IMG/VR virus record: IMGVR_UViG_3300032315_001487
Coordinates: 1 to 37,321 of that record
Reading direction: 5' to 3' (one strand)
Origin: a virus
Length of the DNA stretch: 37,321 nt
Under the pieces are notes generated by a model. The model did not search any database. It had not been told where the DNA came from and was given only the letters and a program-made list of their open reading frames with translations. A program made the translations under genes and the position numbers. Shown here piece by piece: positions 7,322-12,796 of this stretch. The first letter of the stretch is position 1. The number at the start of each line of letters is the position of its first letter.

Positions 7322-8856
7322 AAGTAACACTATATGCAATCGCAAAAAACGAAGAAAAGAATATTGAAAAGTTTCTCAAGAATGCAGAGAAGTTTGATGA
7401 TGTAGTAGTAGTTGATACGGGAAGCACAGATGATACGGTTCAACTACTCAAAGATGCTGGTATTAAAGTTTATGAGCACCCACAAACCAGAGAAGAGTTT
7501 GATTTTTCAGTTGCAAGAAATCAGGCACTGTCTTATGTAGAAACTGATTGGGCATTTGCACTTGATTTTAATGAGGATGTTGATGAGTTTCATCCAGAAG
7601 GATTTGCAGTCATTGCAGATGAATTTACTACATTCAGGCATTTAAGATTTGATGATAATGGAACTGGTGAACCTGTACAGTCTAATGAAGTTCATACTCG
7701 TTTTCATAGAACCAAGAATTATACTTGGGTCAATGCAGTCCACGAAGTTCCAAACTTTATTCCAACAGAGGAATATCTAAATGAAATTGGTGTAGATACG
7801 ACGATTAAGATTACGAAAAAAATTCATAAGACTGTAGATAAGGAATTATTCTATTTCAGTATCTGTGAAAGGGAACATAAAAAAGATCCAACTAACTGGT
7901 ATTGGATTTGGTTTATTTTCAGTCATTATTTCAATGTCCAAAATAGAGAAAAGGCACTTGAGTATGGGCAAGAGTTTTTGAATGTATCTAAACCATATTT
8001 TGATAGTTTTAGAATTATTGCTTTTATTCGTCTTAGCCAAATTCTATTGAGTATGGGTGATATGCAAAGAGGAATGAATTATGCTTTCCACGCAGTCAGT
8101 GAAGGTATGAATATGGGAGGCAGTCATTTATCTCAAGCATTTGGATATTTGTTTGAACTTTCCAAGAAATTAAATAATCCCAATCTTACAATTTTTGCAA
8201 CTGGTTTTAATCCAGATATGCTTTCATCAACAGAAAGAATTGATGCAATCGATAGATTGTTTTTAACTAATCTTGACGATATCCCATCATGCTGGAAAGG
8301 ACACCGCAAATTTGCTGAATGGTTGGTATCTCAAATTCAACCAAAAGTAACTGTTGATCTTGGAGTTGACTTGGGATTCTCCACATTCTGTTTTGGTATG
8401 CCACGGATTGGACATGTTTATGGTATTGATACCTTTACAGGAGATTCATTTACTGGTCCGGCACACCACGATTCTTACGAGCGTGTTTTGAATAAGCAAG
8501 AGAAATTGTTTATGACAAATAACGTAACTTTCATTAAAGGTTTATTTGATGATGTTGCAAAAACTTGGGATAAACAAATTGACATTCTTCATATTGACGG
8601 TGATCATGCTTATGAATCTGTAAAAAATGATTATGAAACATGGAGTCCTTTTTTGAAGGAAAATGGCGTAATCCTTTTTCACGACACTTGTGTTGAAGAA
8701 TTGAATGGAAATCATTATGGTGTAAAGAAGTTCTTTGAAGAACTTGATCTTCCAAAAGTAACCTTTACTCATACCTTTGGTCTTGGAGTTGCTTCAAAGA
8801 ATAAGGAATTGATTGAGTTCATTAAGAATAATTTTGATTTGAATAATCCATTATGA
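7318..8856 (+). CDS. GT2 glycosyltransferase fused to a class I methyltransferase
   Basis: I chose the ATG at 7318 (ATGA overlap) over a TTG five codons upstream; this gives 512 residues. The N-terminal ~1-130 is a GT2 domain: MKVTLYAIAKNEEKNIEKFL, VVVDTGSTDDTV near 30-41, and LDFNEDVDEF in the DxD position. The middle (~180-300) is helical, TPR-like (HYFNVQNREKALEYGQEFL). The C-terminal part is a class I SAM methyltransferase (Methyltransf_24-like): TVDLGVDLGFSTFCFGM near 344, YGIDTFTGDSF, and ILHIDGDHAYESVKNDYETW near 422, followed by GVILFHDTC. Such fusions may transfer a sugar and then O-methylate it. Neighbours DUF6165 and RmlB point to nucleotide-sugar/glycan work. The order of reactions is inference. 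Confidence 0.75.
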   Translation: MKVTLYAIAKNEEKNIEKFLKNAEKFDDVVVVDTGSTDDTVQLLKDAGIKVYEHPQTREEFDFSVARNQALSYVETDWAFALDFNEDVDEFHPEGFAVIADEFTTFRHLRFDDNGTGEPVQSNEVHTRFHRTKNYTWVNAVHEVPNFIPTEEYLNEIGVDTTIKITKKIHKTVDKELFYFSICEREHKKDPTNWYWIWFIFSHYFNVQNREKALEYGQEFLNVSKPYFDSFRIIAFIRLSQILLSMGDMQRGMNYAFHAVSEGMNMGGSHLSQAFGYLFELSKKLNNPNLTIFATGFNPDMLSSTERIDAIDRLFLTNLDDIPSCWKGHRKFAEWLVSQIQPKVTVDLGVDLGFSTFCFGMPRIGHVYGIDTFTGDSFTGPAHHDSYERVLNKQEKLFMTNNVTFIKGLFDDVAKTWDKQIDILHIDGDHAYESVKNDYETWSPFLKENGVILFHDTCVEELNGNHYGVKKFFEELDLPKVTFTHTFGLGVASKNKELIEFIKNNFDLNNPL

Positions 8857-9209
8857 AAATTACAATTCCAGTATCAGTTGGAGAACTTTTAGATAAGATT
8901 TCTATTCTTCAAATTAAATCTCAATACACTGATAATGAATATGTTCAAAAAGAACTTCAAGATCTAATTCAAATTGCGCAAGATCTTGAAGTTTATGATG
9001 AAACACATTTGCATTTACTTTTTGAAGTGAATAGTGTATTATGGGGAGTGGAAGACAAAATTAGAGAAAAGGAAAAACTTCAAGAGTTTGATAATGAATT
9101 TATTGAACTTGCTAGATCTGTCTATAAAACCAATGATAGAAGATCAGAAATAAAACGAATGATTAACGAAGAAACAAATTCCCATTATAAAGAAATTAAA
9201 CTGTATTAA
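8853..9209 (+). CDS. DUF6165-like protein
   Basis: A 118-residue protein beginning MKITIPVSVGELLDKISILQI, a start I associate with DUF6165, a small family found in bacterial surface-polysaccharide loci and in Prochlorococcus/Pelagibacter-type genomes and phages. It is helical with heptad-like stretches (KELQDLIQIAQDLEVYDE) and a conserved-looking VLWGVEDKIREKE. The biochemical role is unknown. It overlaps the GT/methyltransferase gene by ATGA and sits 2 bp before rmlB-like, in line with glycan biosynthesis. Confidence 0.55.
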   Translation: MKITIPVSVGELLDKISILQIKSQYTDNEYVQKELQDLIQIAQDLEVYDETHLHLLFEVNSVLWGVEDKIREKEKLQEFDNEFIELARSVYKTNDRRSEIKRMINEETNSHYKEIKLY

Positions 9210-9211
9210 TT

Positions 9212-10234
9212 ATGAAACGTGCTCTTATTACTGGTGGTGCAGGATTTATTGCCCATCATTTGATTGGTCAGATTCTTAAGAATACTGATTGGGAAATTAT
9301 CACTCTTGATAGATTGGATTATAGTGGAAACTTAAATCGTCTTCATGATCTTATGCTCTCCTTTGATCCTGAAGTTCGTAAGCGTGTAAAAATAGTACAC
9401 CACGATCTCAAAGCAGACCTTAATCCTTTGATTAGGACTGAAATTGGGCAAGTTGAATATATTCTTCATCTTGCTGCGGGTTCTCACGTTGATCGTAGTA
9501 TCGAATATCCAATGGAATTTGTGTTGGATAATGTTGTGGGAACTTGTAATATTCTTGAGTTTGCTAAAACACAAAATAATCTGGAACGTTTTGTTTATTT
9601 CAGCACTGATGAAGTTTTTGGTCCTGCTCCAAATGGAATTAAGTATCAGGAGAATGATCGTTATAATTCCACAAATCCTTATAGTGCAACTAAAGCGGGT
9701 GGAGAAGAACTTGCTGTTGCTTATGAGAATACTTATGGACTTCCAATCTATATTACTCATACGATGAATGTATTTGGGCAAAGGCAACATCCAGAAAAAT
9801 ACATTCCCATGTGTATTCGTAAAATTAATAATGGAGAAACTGTAACAATTCATAGTGATTCGACAAAAACTATTCCAGGATCAAGACACTATGTTCACGC
9901 AGAAGATGTTGCATCTGCTGTTCTATTTCTTTTAAATTATTCAGGTAAATTTGAACCTACTTATGGTGGTGCCAAGTGCCCTAAATTTAACATTGTTGGT
10001 TCTGAAGAATTGAATAATCTTGAACTTGCTCAAATTATTGCAGATGCTCAAGGAAAGGATCTTAAGTATGAACTTGTAGATTTTCATTCTTCACGTCCAG
10101 GTCACGATTTGCGTTATGCTCTAGCTGGAAGTAAGATGAAAGAAATGGGATGGGTTCCTTCAAAGTCTGTAAAAGAAAGGATTGTTGAAGTTGTCAATTG
10201 GACTCTTACGAATGATCGTTGGATCACTGTATAA
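9212..10234 (+). CDS. rfbB: dTDP-glucose 4,6-dehydratase-like NAD-dependent epimerase/dehydratase
   Basis: A 340-residue extended SDR enzyme. The NAD-binding glycine motif is GGAGFIAHHL at residues 7-16, where the usual third glycine of GxxGxxG is alanine. FSTDEVFGP (~130) matches the catalytic Thr-Asp-Glu of dTDP-glucose dehydratases, and YSATKAGGE (~156-164) gives the Tyr-x3-Lys pair. Later motifs HTMNVFGQRQHPEKYIP and HYVHAEDVASAVLFLL also fit RmlB. It would make dTDP-4-keto-6-deoxyglucose, the precursor of rhamnose and other deoxysugars, for the transferases upstream. No RmlA, RmlC or RmlD is in the window, so the host may supply or use the product. Related 4,6-dehydratases acting on other nucleotide sugars cannot be ruled out. 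Confidence 0.8.
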   Translation: MKRALITGGAGFIAHHLIGQILKNTDWEIITLDRLDYSGNLNRLHDLMLSFDPEVRKRVKIVHHDLKADLNPLIRTEIGQVEYILHLAAGSHVDRSIEYPMEFVLDNVVGTCNILEFAKTQNNLERFVYFSTDEVFGPAPNGIKYQENDRYNSTNPYSATKAGGEELAVAYENTYGLPIYITHTMNVFGQRQHPEKYIPMCIRKINNGETVTIHSDSTKTIPGSRHYVHAEDVASAVLFLLNYSGKFEPTYGGAKCPKFNIVGSEELNNLELAQIIADAQGKDLKYELVDFHSSRPGHDLRYALAGSKMKEMGWVPSKSVKERIVEVVNWTLTNDRWITV

Positions 10235-10239
10235 ATCTG

Positions 10240-10268
10240 TTGACATTTCTCATAAAACCTGCTATAAT
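10240..10268 (+). promoter_or_regulatory. consensus sigma70 promoter (TTGACA-17-TATAAT)
   Basis: TTGACA at 10240-10245 and TATAAT at 10263-10268 are both perfect consensus hexamers, separated by the optimal 17 bp. Transcription would begin near 10275. The only thing between this start and the terminator ending at 10377 is a structured non-coding segment, so the promoter appears dedicated to a small RNA. Confidence 0.85.
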
Positions 10269-10274
10269 ATCAAG

Positions 10275-10377
10275 GTCTTCAACATCCTTGTATCTTTGGG
10301 ATTGAAGACCCTCTTCGGTGGTGTGAAGAGGTGATGTTGGTGGTATAATAAGAGGAGAGAAATCTCCTCTTTTTTTC
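10275..10377 (+). ncRNA. candidate structured small RNA (~100 nt)
   Basis: The segment between a perfect sigma70 promoter and an intrinsic terminator has no convincing ORF but strong pairing potential. GGTCTTCAA (10274-10282) pairs with TTGAAGACC (10302-10310). CTCTTC (10311-10316) pairs with GAAGAG (10325-10330). The terminator hairpin is at 10352-10369. CAACATC (10280-10286) is also fully complementary to GATGTTG (10333-10339), which would compete with the first helix or form a longer-range helix/pseudoknot. I do not recognise it as a known riboswitch or cyanophage RNA. It could be a trans-acting sRNA, or a leader/attenuator of the glutaredoxin gene at 10410 if the terminator is read through. 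Confidence 0.6.
10352..10377 (+). terminator. rho-independent terminator
   Basis: GAGGAGA (10352-10358), a GAAA tetraloop, TCTCCTC (10363-10369), then seven T residues (10370-10376). This is a strong intrinsic terminator ending the candidate sRNA. The same 18-nt hairpin recurs after gp32. Confidence 0.9.
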
Positions 10378-10380
10378 TTA

Positions 10381-10388
10381 TATAAATT
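10381..10388 (+). promoter_or_regulatory. late-promoter-like TATAAATT before glutaredoxin
   Basis: TATAAATT matches the T4 late consensus TATAAATA at seven of eight positions and lies 21 bp before the ATG at 10410, just after the sRNA terminator. It would give the glutaredoxin gene its own late start. Weak on its own in AT-rich DNA. Confidence 0.35.
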
Positions 10389-10409
10389 ATTAATAAATCT
10401 TGATGAACA

Positions 10410-10652
10410 ATGAATTTTACAGTTTATTCTAAAGAAGATTGCCCCTTCTGCTTCAAAGTTAAAAAAGTATTAGAGTTGACAAATAGCAACTTTGTGACTT
10501 ATAATCTCAATGAGCATTTCACTAAAGAAGAGTTTTATGCTGAATTTGGTGAAGGATCGACATTTCCACAAGTTGTTTGTGATGATCAAAAATTAGGAGG
10601 ATCAGTTGAAACAATTCAATACCTCAAAGAGCAACAGATTATCAAATCCTGA
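10410..10652 (+). CDS. glutaredoxin
   Basis: An 80-residue protein of typical phage glutaredoxin length. The redox motif is CPFC at residues 11-14 after the first strand (NFTVYSKEDCPFC), and the cis-proline segment TFPQVVCDD near 50-58 is present, followed by a G-G-S turn (KLGGSVETIQYL). It would reduce disulfides with glutathione, probably as electron donor for ribonucleotide reductase, the usual role of T4 NrdC and cyanophage glutaredoxins. No nrd gene is in the window. The 3' end may overlap the next ORF (ATG 10606). Confidence 0.85.
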   Translation: MNFTVYSKEDCPFCFKVKKVLELTNSNFVTYNLNEHFTKEEFYAEFGEGSTFPQVVCDDQKLGGSVETIQYLKEQQIIKS

Positions 10653-10827
10653 CCTAAATAAAACTGAAGATCATTTCAATCGTGGTGTTGAATTGATACT
10701 CAATAATGGAGGTAAAAGAAAGCAAACTCAACCATTTCACATTATCTTTGAGAAGATAGTTTGCTTTCTAAAACGGGAAGTCACTATCTATTTTGAATTT
10801 TCTTTAAAGTCAAAAAAGAAAAAGTAA
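10606..10827 (+). CDS. small basic cyanophage protein, start uncertain
   Basis: The longest reading is 73 residues from ATG 10606, which overlaps glutaredoxin by 47 nt in another frame. The part that looks real starts around EDHFNRGVELILNNGG and ends in a run of basic residues (KSKKKK). This resembles small cyanophage proteins of the form HFNRGVE...FKRE...EFSL that I recall near glutaredoxin genes. No ATG follows 10606 in frame; a TTG lies near 10690. A late-type box at 10654-10660 would start transcription inside the ORF and favour an unseen downstream start. Function is unknown. Confidence 0.5.
   Translation: MKQFNTSKSNRLSNPDLNKTEDHFNRGVELILNNGGKRKQTQPFHIIFEKIVCFLKREVTIYFEFSLKSKKKK
10654..10660 (+). 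promoter_or_regulatory. T4-type late promoter box CTAAATA
   Basis: CTAAATA just after the glutaredoxin stop codon (10650-10652). It falls inside the 5' part of the ORF drawn from 10606, so either it drives the membrane-protein gene at 10845, or the small ORF starts later, or the match is chance. Confidence 0.35.
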
Positions 10828-10844
10828 TTTCCCGGAGAAAACCA

Positions 10845-11087
10845 ATGTTAGCAGTTAGTCTAGTCGTCGCATCATTTTTAACTGTATTATTTCTCATAGT
10901 GGGAGTCGTGCTTGGTTGGGTTGCTAGAGACTATATGATGACTTATCAAGAAGGTCCAAAGCAAATTGCTTACCATCCAGAGTTTTATGATAAGGATGGT
11001 GAGTTAATCGATCAAGAAATTGTATCAGTAAGATTTGAATCAGGATACTTCGAAGATGATTTTGAAATGGAAGAGGATGAAGATTAA
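10845..11087 (+). CDS. small single-span membrane protein (cyanophage type)
   Basis: An 80-residue protein with a GGAG ribosome-binding site at 10834-10837, 7 bp before the ATG. Residues ~2-27 (LAVSLVVASFLTVLFLIVGV...) form one strong hydrophobic membrane span, followed by an acidic tail ending EEDED. The HPEFYDKDGELIDQEIVSVR segment is typical of a conserved cyanomyovirus membrane protein. Probably inserted in the host inner membrane with the tail in the cytoplasm. Function is unknown; a role in infection takeover or superinfection exclusion would be a guess. Confidence 0.7.
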   Translation: MLAVSLVVASFLTVLFLIVGVVLGWVARDYMMTYQEGPKQIAYHPEFYDKDGELIDQEIVSVRFESGYFEDDFEMEEDED

Positions 11088-11089
11088 TT

Positions 11090-11097
11090 CATAAATA
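11090..11097 (+). promoter_or_regulatory. T4-type late promoter box CATAAATA
   Basis: CATAAATA lies 32 bp before the ATG at 11130 and just after the stop at 11085-11087. It matches the T4 late consensus TATAAATA at seven of eight positions. Confidence 0.5.
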
Positions 11098-11129
11098 ACC
11101 CTAATAGTATTCAACATTCTGTTACTTGT

Positions 11130-11735
11130 ATGACAACGACAACAAAAGCAAAAACCGCAGTTAAAAAGACTGCTCCAAAAGCAAAACCAGTAGAAGCACC
11201 GATTCAGGACCTCCCTGCAAATCCTTTTCTATTTGAGATCCTGAATCTTGTGGTGAAGCAAAGAACTAACGCTAAAAAAATAGAAGTTTTAAAGAAATAC
11301 GAGCATCCTTCCTTAAAATCAATCTTCATTTGGAATTTTGATGAAAGTGTAACATCGTCACTTCCTCCTGGTGATGTTCCTTATGCTGCCGTTGATGAAA
11401 TGGATTCATTTAAAGGGACATTAAGTGAGAAGATTCAGGATGCTGTAGAAAAAATGGAAGAAATTGGATCCAATTCTCTTGGATCTCAAGACCAAGGACG
11501 CTCATCCATTCGCAAAGAATATTCAAAGTTTTATAATTTCGTAAAAGGTGGCAATGATGGATTGAGTTCTCTCCGTCGTGAAACTATGTTTATCAATCTT
11601 CTTCAAGGACTTCATCCTCTTGAAGCAGAAATTATTGTTCTTACAAAAGATAAGAAACTGAATACGAAATATAAAATTACAAAGGAAATTGTTGCAGAAG
11701 CATATCCTGATATTCAATGGGGTGGTAGAGGTTAA
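11130..11735 (+). CDS. DUF6433-like cyanophage protein
   Basis: A 201-residue protein. The first ~25 residues are a low-complexity Lys/Thr/Ala-rich tail (TTTKAKTAVKKTAPKAK), likely disordered and nucleic-acid or protein binding. The body has SIFIWNFDESVTSSLPPGDVPY and, toward the end, FYNFVKGGNDGLSSLRRETMF and GLHPLEAEIIVLTKDKKL. These I associate with DUF6433, a family common in T4-like cyanophages and related viruses, of unknown function. It is preceded by a late-type box. Possibly a virion or DNA-associated protein; not established. Confidence 0.65.
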   Translation: MTTTTKAKTAVKKTAPKAKPVEAPIQDLPANPFLFEILNLVVKQRTNAKKIEVLKKYEHPSLKSIFIWNFDESVTSSLPPGDVPYAAVDEMDSFKGTLSEKIQDAVEKMEEIGSNSLGSQDQGRSSIRKEYSKFYNFVKGGNDGLSSLRRETMFINLLQGLHPLEAEIIVLTKDKKLNTKYKITKEIVAEAYPDIQWGGRG

Positions 11736-11758
11736 TTTTATAAAGTGGATTGGTCATT

Positions 11759-12133
11759 ATGGAAAAGAAACTTATAGAAAGACCGAAGATGCCATCAGAA
11801 AAAGAAAAAGCATCCAGCGAAGATTTAAATCATATCTGGACTCCTGAAGAAAAGGAATTATTTAAATCAAGGTATGGGTGTGAGGTTCTGAAACAAAACT
11901 GCACACTTGAAGAAGCACAGGACCCTTCTGTTCCTACTGATGCTTATATTGTGACTTATGAAATTGATGGCAAGGTCTTTTACGATTTGACACGATGCGG
12001 TAAGAGAATAAATCTTTTCGATATGTATTATGATAATCTTGGACCAGTCGTCCGGAATATTGACTGGGGTTGCGGAAAAGTTAGTCCAAAACTCTGGGGG
12101 TATAAGGCACCCGAAAAGAAAAAGCGAAAGTGA
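11759..12133 (+). CDS. conserved cyanophage hypothetical protein
   Basis: I prefer ATG 11759 to a TTG three codons upstream; this gives 124 residues. The N-terminus is charged (MEKKLIERPKMPSEKEK). The core has FYDLTRCGKRINLFDMYYDNLG and a WGCGKVSPKLWGYKAPEKKKRK end with a basic tail. It resembles a conserved cyanomyovirus family whose end reads GYGKVNPK(L/M)WGYKAPE. Function is unknown. It is followed by ~200 bp that hold a promoter and a riboswitch-like RNA, so it is probably the last gene of its transcript. Confidence 0.6.
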   Translation: MEKKLIERPKMPSEKEKASSEDLNHIWTPEEKELFKSRYGCEVLKQNCTLEEAQDPSVPTDAYIVTYEIDGKVFYDLTRCGKRINLFDMYYDNLGPVVRNIDWGCGKVSPKLWGYKAPEKKKRK

Positions 12134-12218
12134 TTTCCCAGATAGGGTAAAAAAATTCCCCCAAAATTTTCTCACGCGAAGATTTTATAAAATTGTATCA
12201 CATTATACAAAATAAGTC

Positions 12219-12247
12219 TTATAAATTTACTAGGAGTATGATATAAT
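12219..12247 (+). promoter_or_regulatory. extended -10 promoter for the riboswitch/peptide unit
   Basis: TATAAT (12242-12247) is preceded by TGA (12239-12241), an extended -10 element. TTATAA (12219-12224) sits 17 bp upstream as a weak -35. The predicted start (~12254) falls directly at the first base of the aptamer-like RNA. The -35 region also overlaps a late-like word TATAAATT (12220-12227), so late transcription is possible as well. Confidence 0.7.
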
Positions 12248-12254
12248 ACTTCTA

Positions 12255-12303
12255 ATCGTTGGCTGGAACTCCAGTGGAAGTACCATTCAGGGAAGCAACG
12301 CAC
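12255..12303 (+). promoter_or_regulatory. glutamine riboswitch (Downstream-peptide/glnA-type aptamer)
   Basis: The segment folds into the three-helix plan of the glutamine aptamers. P1: CGTTG (12257-12261) with CAACG (12296-12300). P2: CTGG (12263-12266) with CCAG (12271-12274). P3: CC (12283-12284) with GG (12291-12292). The conserved GGAAGTA loop word is at 12276-12282 and GGGAAG...CGCACC closes the motif. From memory, the family shows CGTTC/GAACG in P1; here it is CGTTG/CAACG, a compensated change. Downstream-peptide and glnA RNAs are glutamine riboswitches of cyanobacteria and their phages. Here the RNA lies 30 nt before a 28-codon ORF, as the Downstream-peptide class requires. Control probably acts on translation of that ORF. 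Confidence 0.8.
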
Positions 12304-12332
12304 CAATACCCAAAAAGTAAAGGAGCAAACCA

Positions 12333-12419
12333 ATGGCACTGATTTTGATTAAACAAAAAATGCTGAAAGAACAGCGTCTTCGTGAAGCACAATTGTTTAT
12401 GGCATCAAGACTTGCTTAA
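12333..12419 (+). CDS. 28-residue riboswitch-controlled peptide
   Basis: ATG 12333, TAA 12417-12419, with a good AGGAG ribosome-binding site at 12321-12325 (7 bp spacing). The peptide starts MALILIKQKMLKEQRLREAQ and ends in ...MASRLA. It has a short hydrophobic head, then a basic, probably helical body with six Lys/Arg (K7, K9, K12, R15, R17, R26) against two Glu. It sits between the glutamine aptamer and an intrinsic terminator, so it is the sole product of that transcript. In cyanobacteria, glutamine riboswitches control small basic glutamine-synthetase inactivating factors (GifB/IF17). A phage peptide with similar action is possible, but sequence similarity is not evident by eye. Confidence 0.75.
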   Translation: MALILIKQKMLKEQRLREAQLFMASRLA

Positions 12420-12426
12420 TAAATCG

Positions 12427-12455
12427 GAGAGGGACTTGACTCCCTCTCTTTTTTT
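12427..12455 (+). terminator. rho-independent terminator
   Basis: GAGAGGGA (12427-12434), loop CTTGAC, TCCCTCTC (12441-12448), then seven T (12449-12455). It ends the aptamer-peptide transcript eight bases after the peptide stop codon and just before the next gene (ATG 12463). Confidence 0.9.
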
Positions 12456-12462
12456 ATGTAGA

Positions 12463-12639
12463 ATGACTGAAGATAGTAGTATCTCTATGGATAAAGACAG
12501 ATTAAAATTGATTGTCCGAAATTTAGAACTCTTGGTGGATTCTTTGAAAGCAGAGATTTATTCTGATGTTTCTGTATCTAAACCCCCAAAAAGAGTGATT
12601 GGTGATTACGATGAAATTTTCGAGGAATATGACGACTAG
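12463..12639 (+). CDS. small conserved cyanophage protein
   Basis: I chose ATG 12463 because the longer reading from 12382 would overlap the peptide gene and run through the terminator. This gives 58 residues. The helix MDKDRLKLIVRNLELLVDSLKAE-type is followed by a short acidic end DYDEIFEEYDD. The pattern LxxIVxNLELLVxxLKxEIYSD recurs in cyanomyoviruses as I recall. Function is unknown. Its 3' end overlaps the start of the next small gene. Confidence 0.6.
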   Translation: MTEDSSISMDKDRLKLIVRNLELLVDSLKAEIYSDVSVSKPPKRVIGDYDEIFEEYDD

Positions 12640-12796
12640 AGCAAAAAAACTGGTTAAACTGCTGGAAAGAATGTTGAAACAGGACCATCTGTTTTCGGCA
12701 GACCAAATAGTAGAAATGAAAGCACAATTGCGAGTAGTAAAACAAGAACTTGCAGAACTTGAGACACAAACATCAAAAGGATTTGGAAAGAAATGA
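12629..12796 (+). CDS. small conserved cyanophage protein (coiled coil)
   Basis: From ATG 12629 (GAGG at 12622-12625) the protein has 55 residues: MTTRAKKLVKLLERMLKQDH..., then VEMKAQLRVVKQELAELETQ, a strongly helical, heptad-like sequence with a KGFGKK tail. An alternative ATG at 12611 would add six residues. Its TGA overlaps the ATG of thyX (ATGA at 12793), so it is translated with it. Function is unknown; likely a small oligomeric helper protein. Confidence 0.6.
   Translation: MTTRAKKLVKLLERMLKQDHLFSADQIVEMKAQLRVVKQELAELETQTSKGFGKK

Noticed and set aside
12193-12210. TTGTAT/ATACAA hairpin before the riboswitch promoter as a terminator
   Set aside because: The stem is six weak A/T-rich pairs and is not followed by a T tract.
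12382-12639. Longer 85-residue reading of the small gene at 12463
   Set aside because: It would start inside the riboswitch peptide gene and be translated through a strong terminator.
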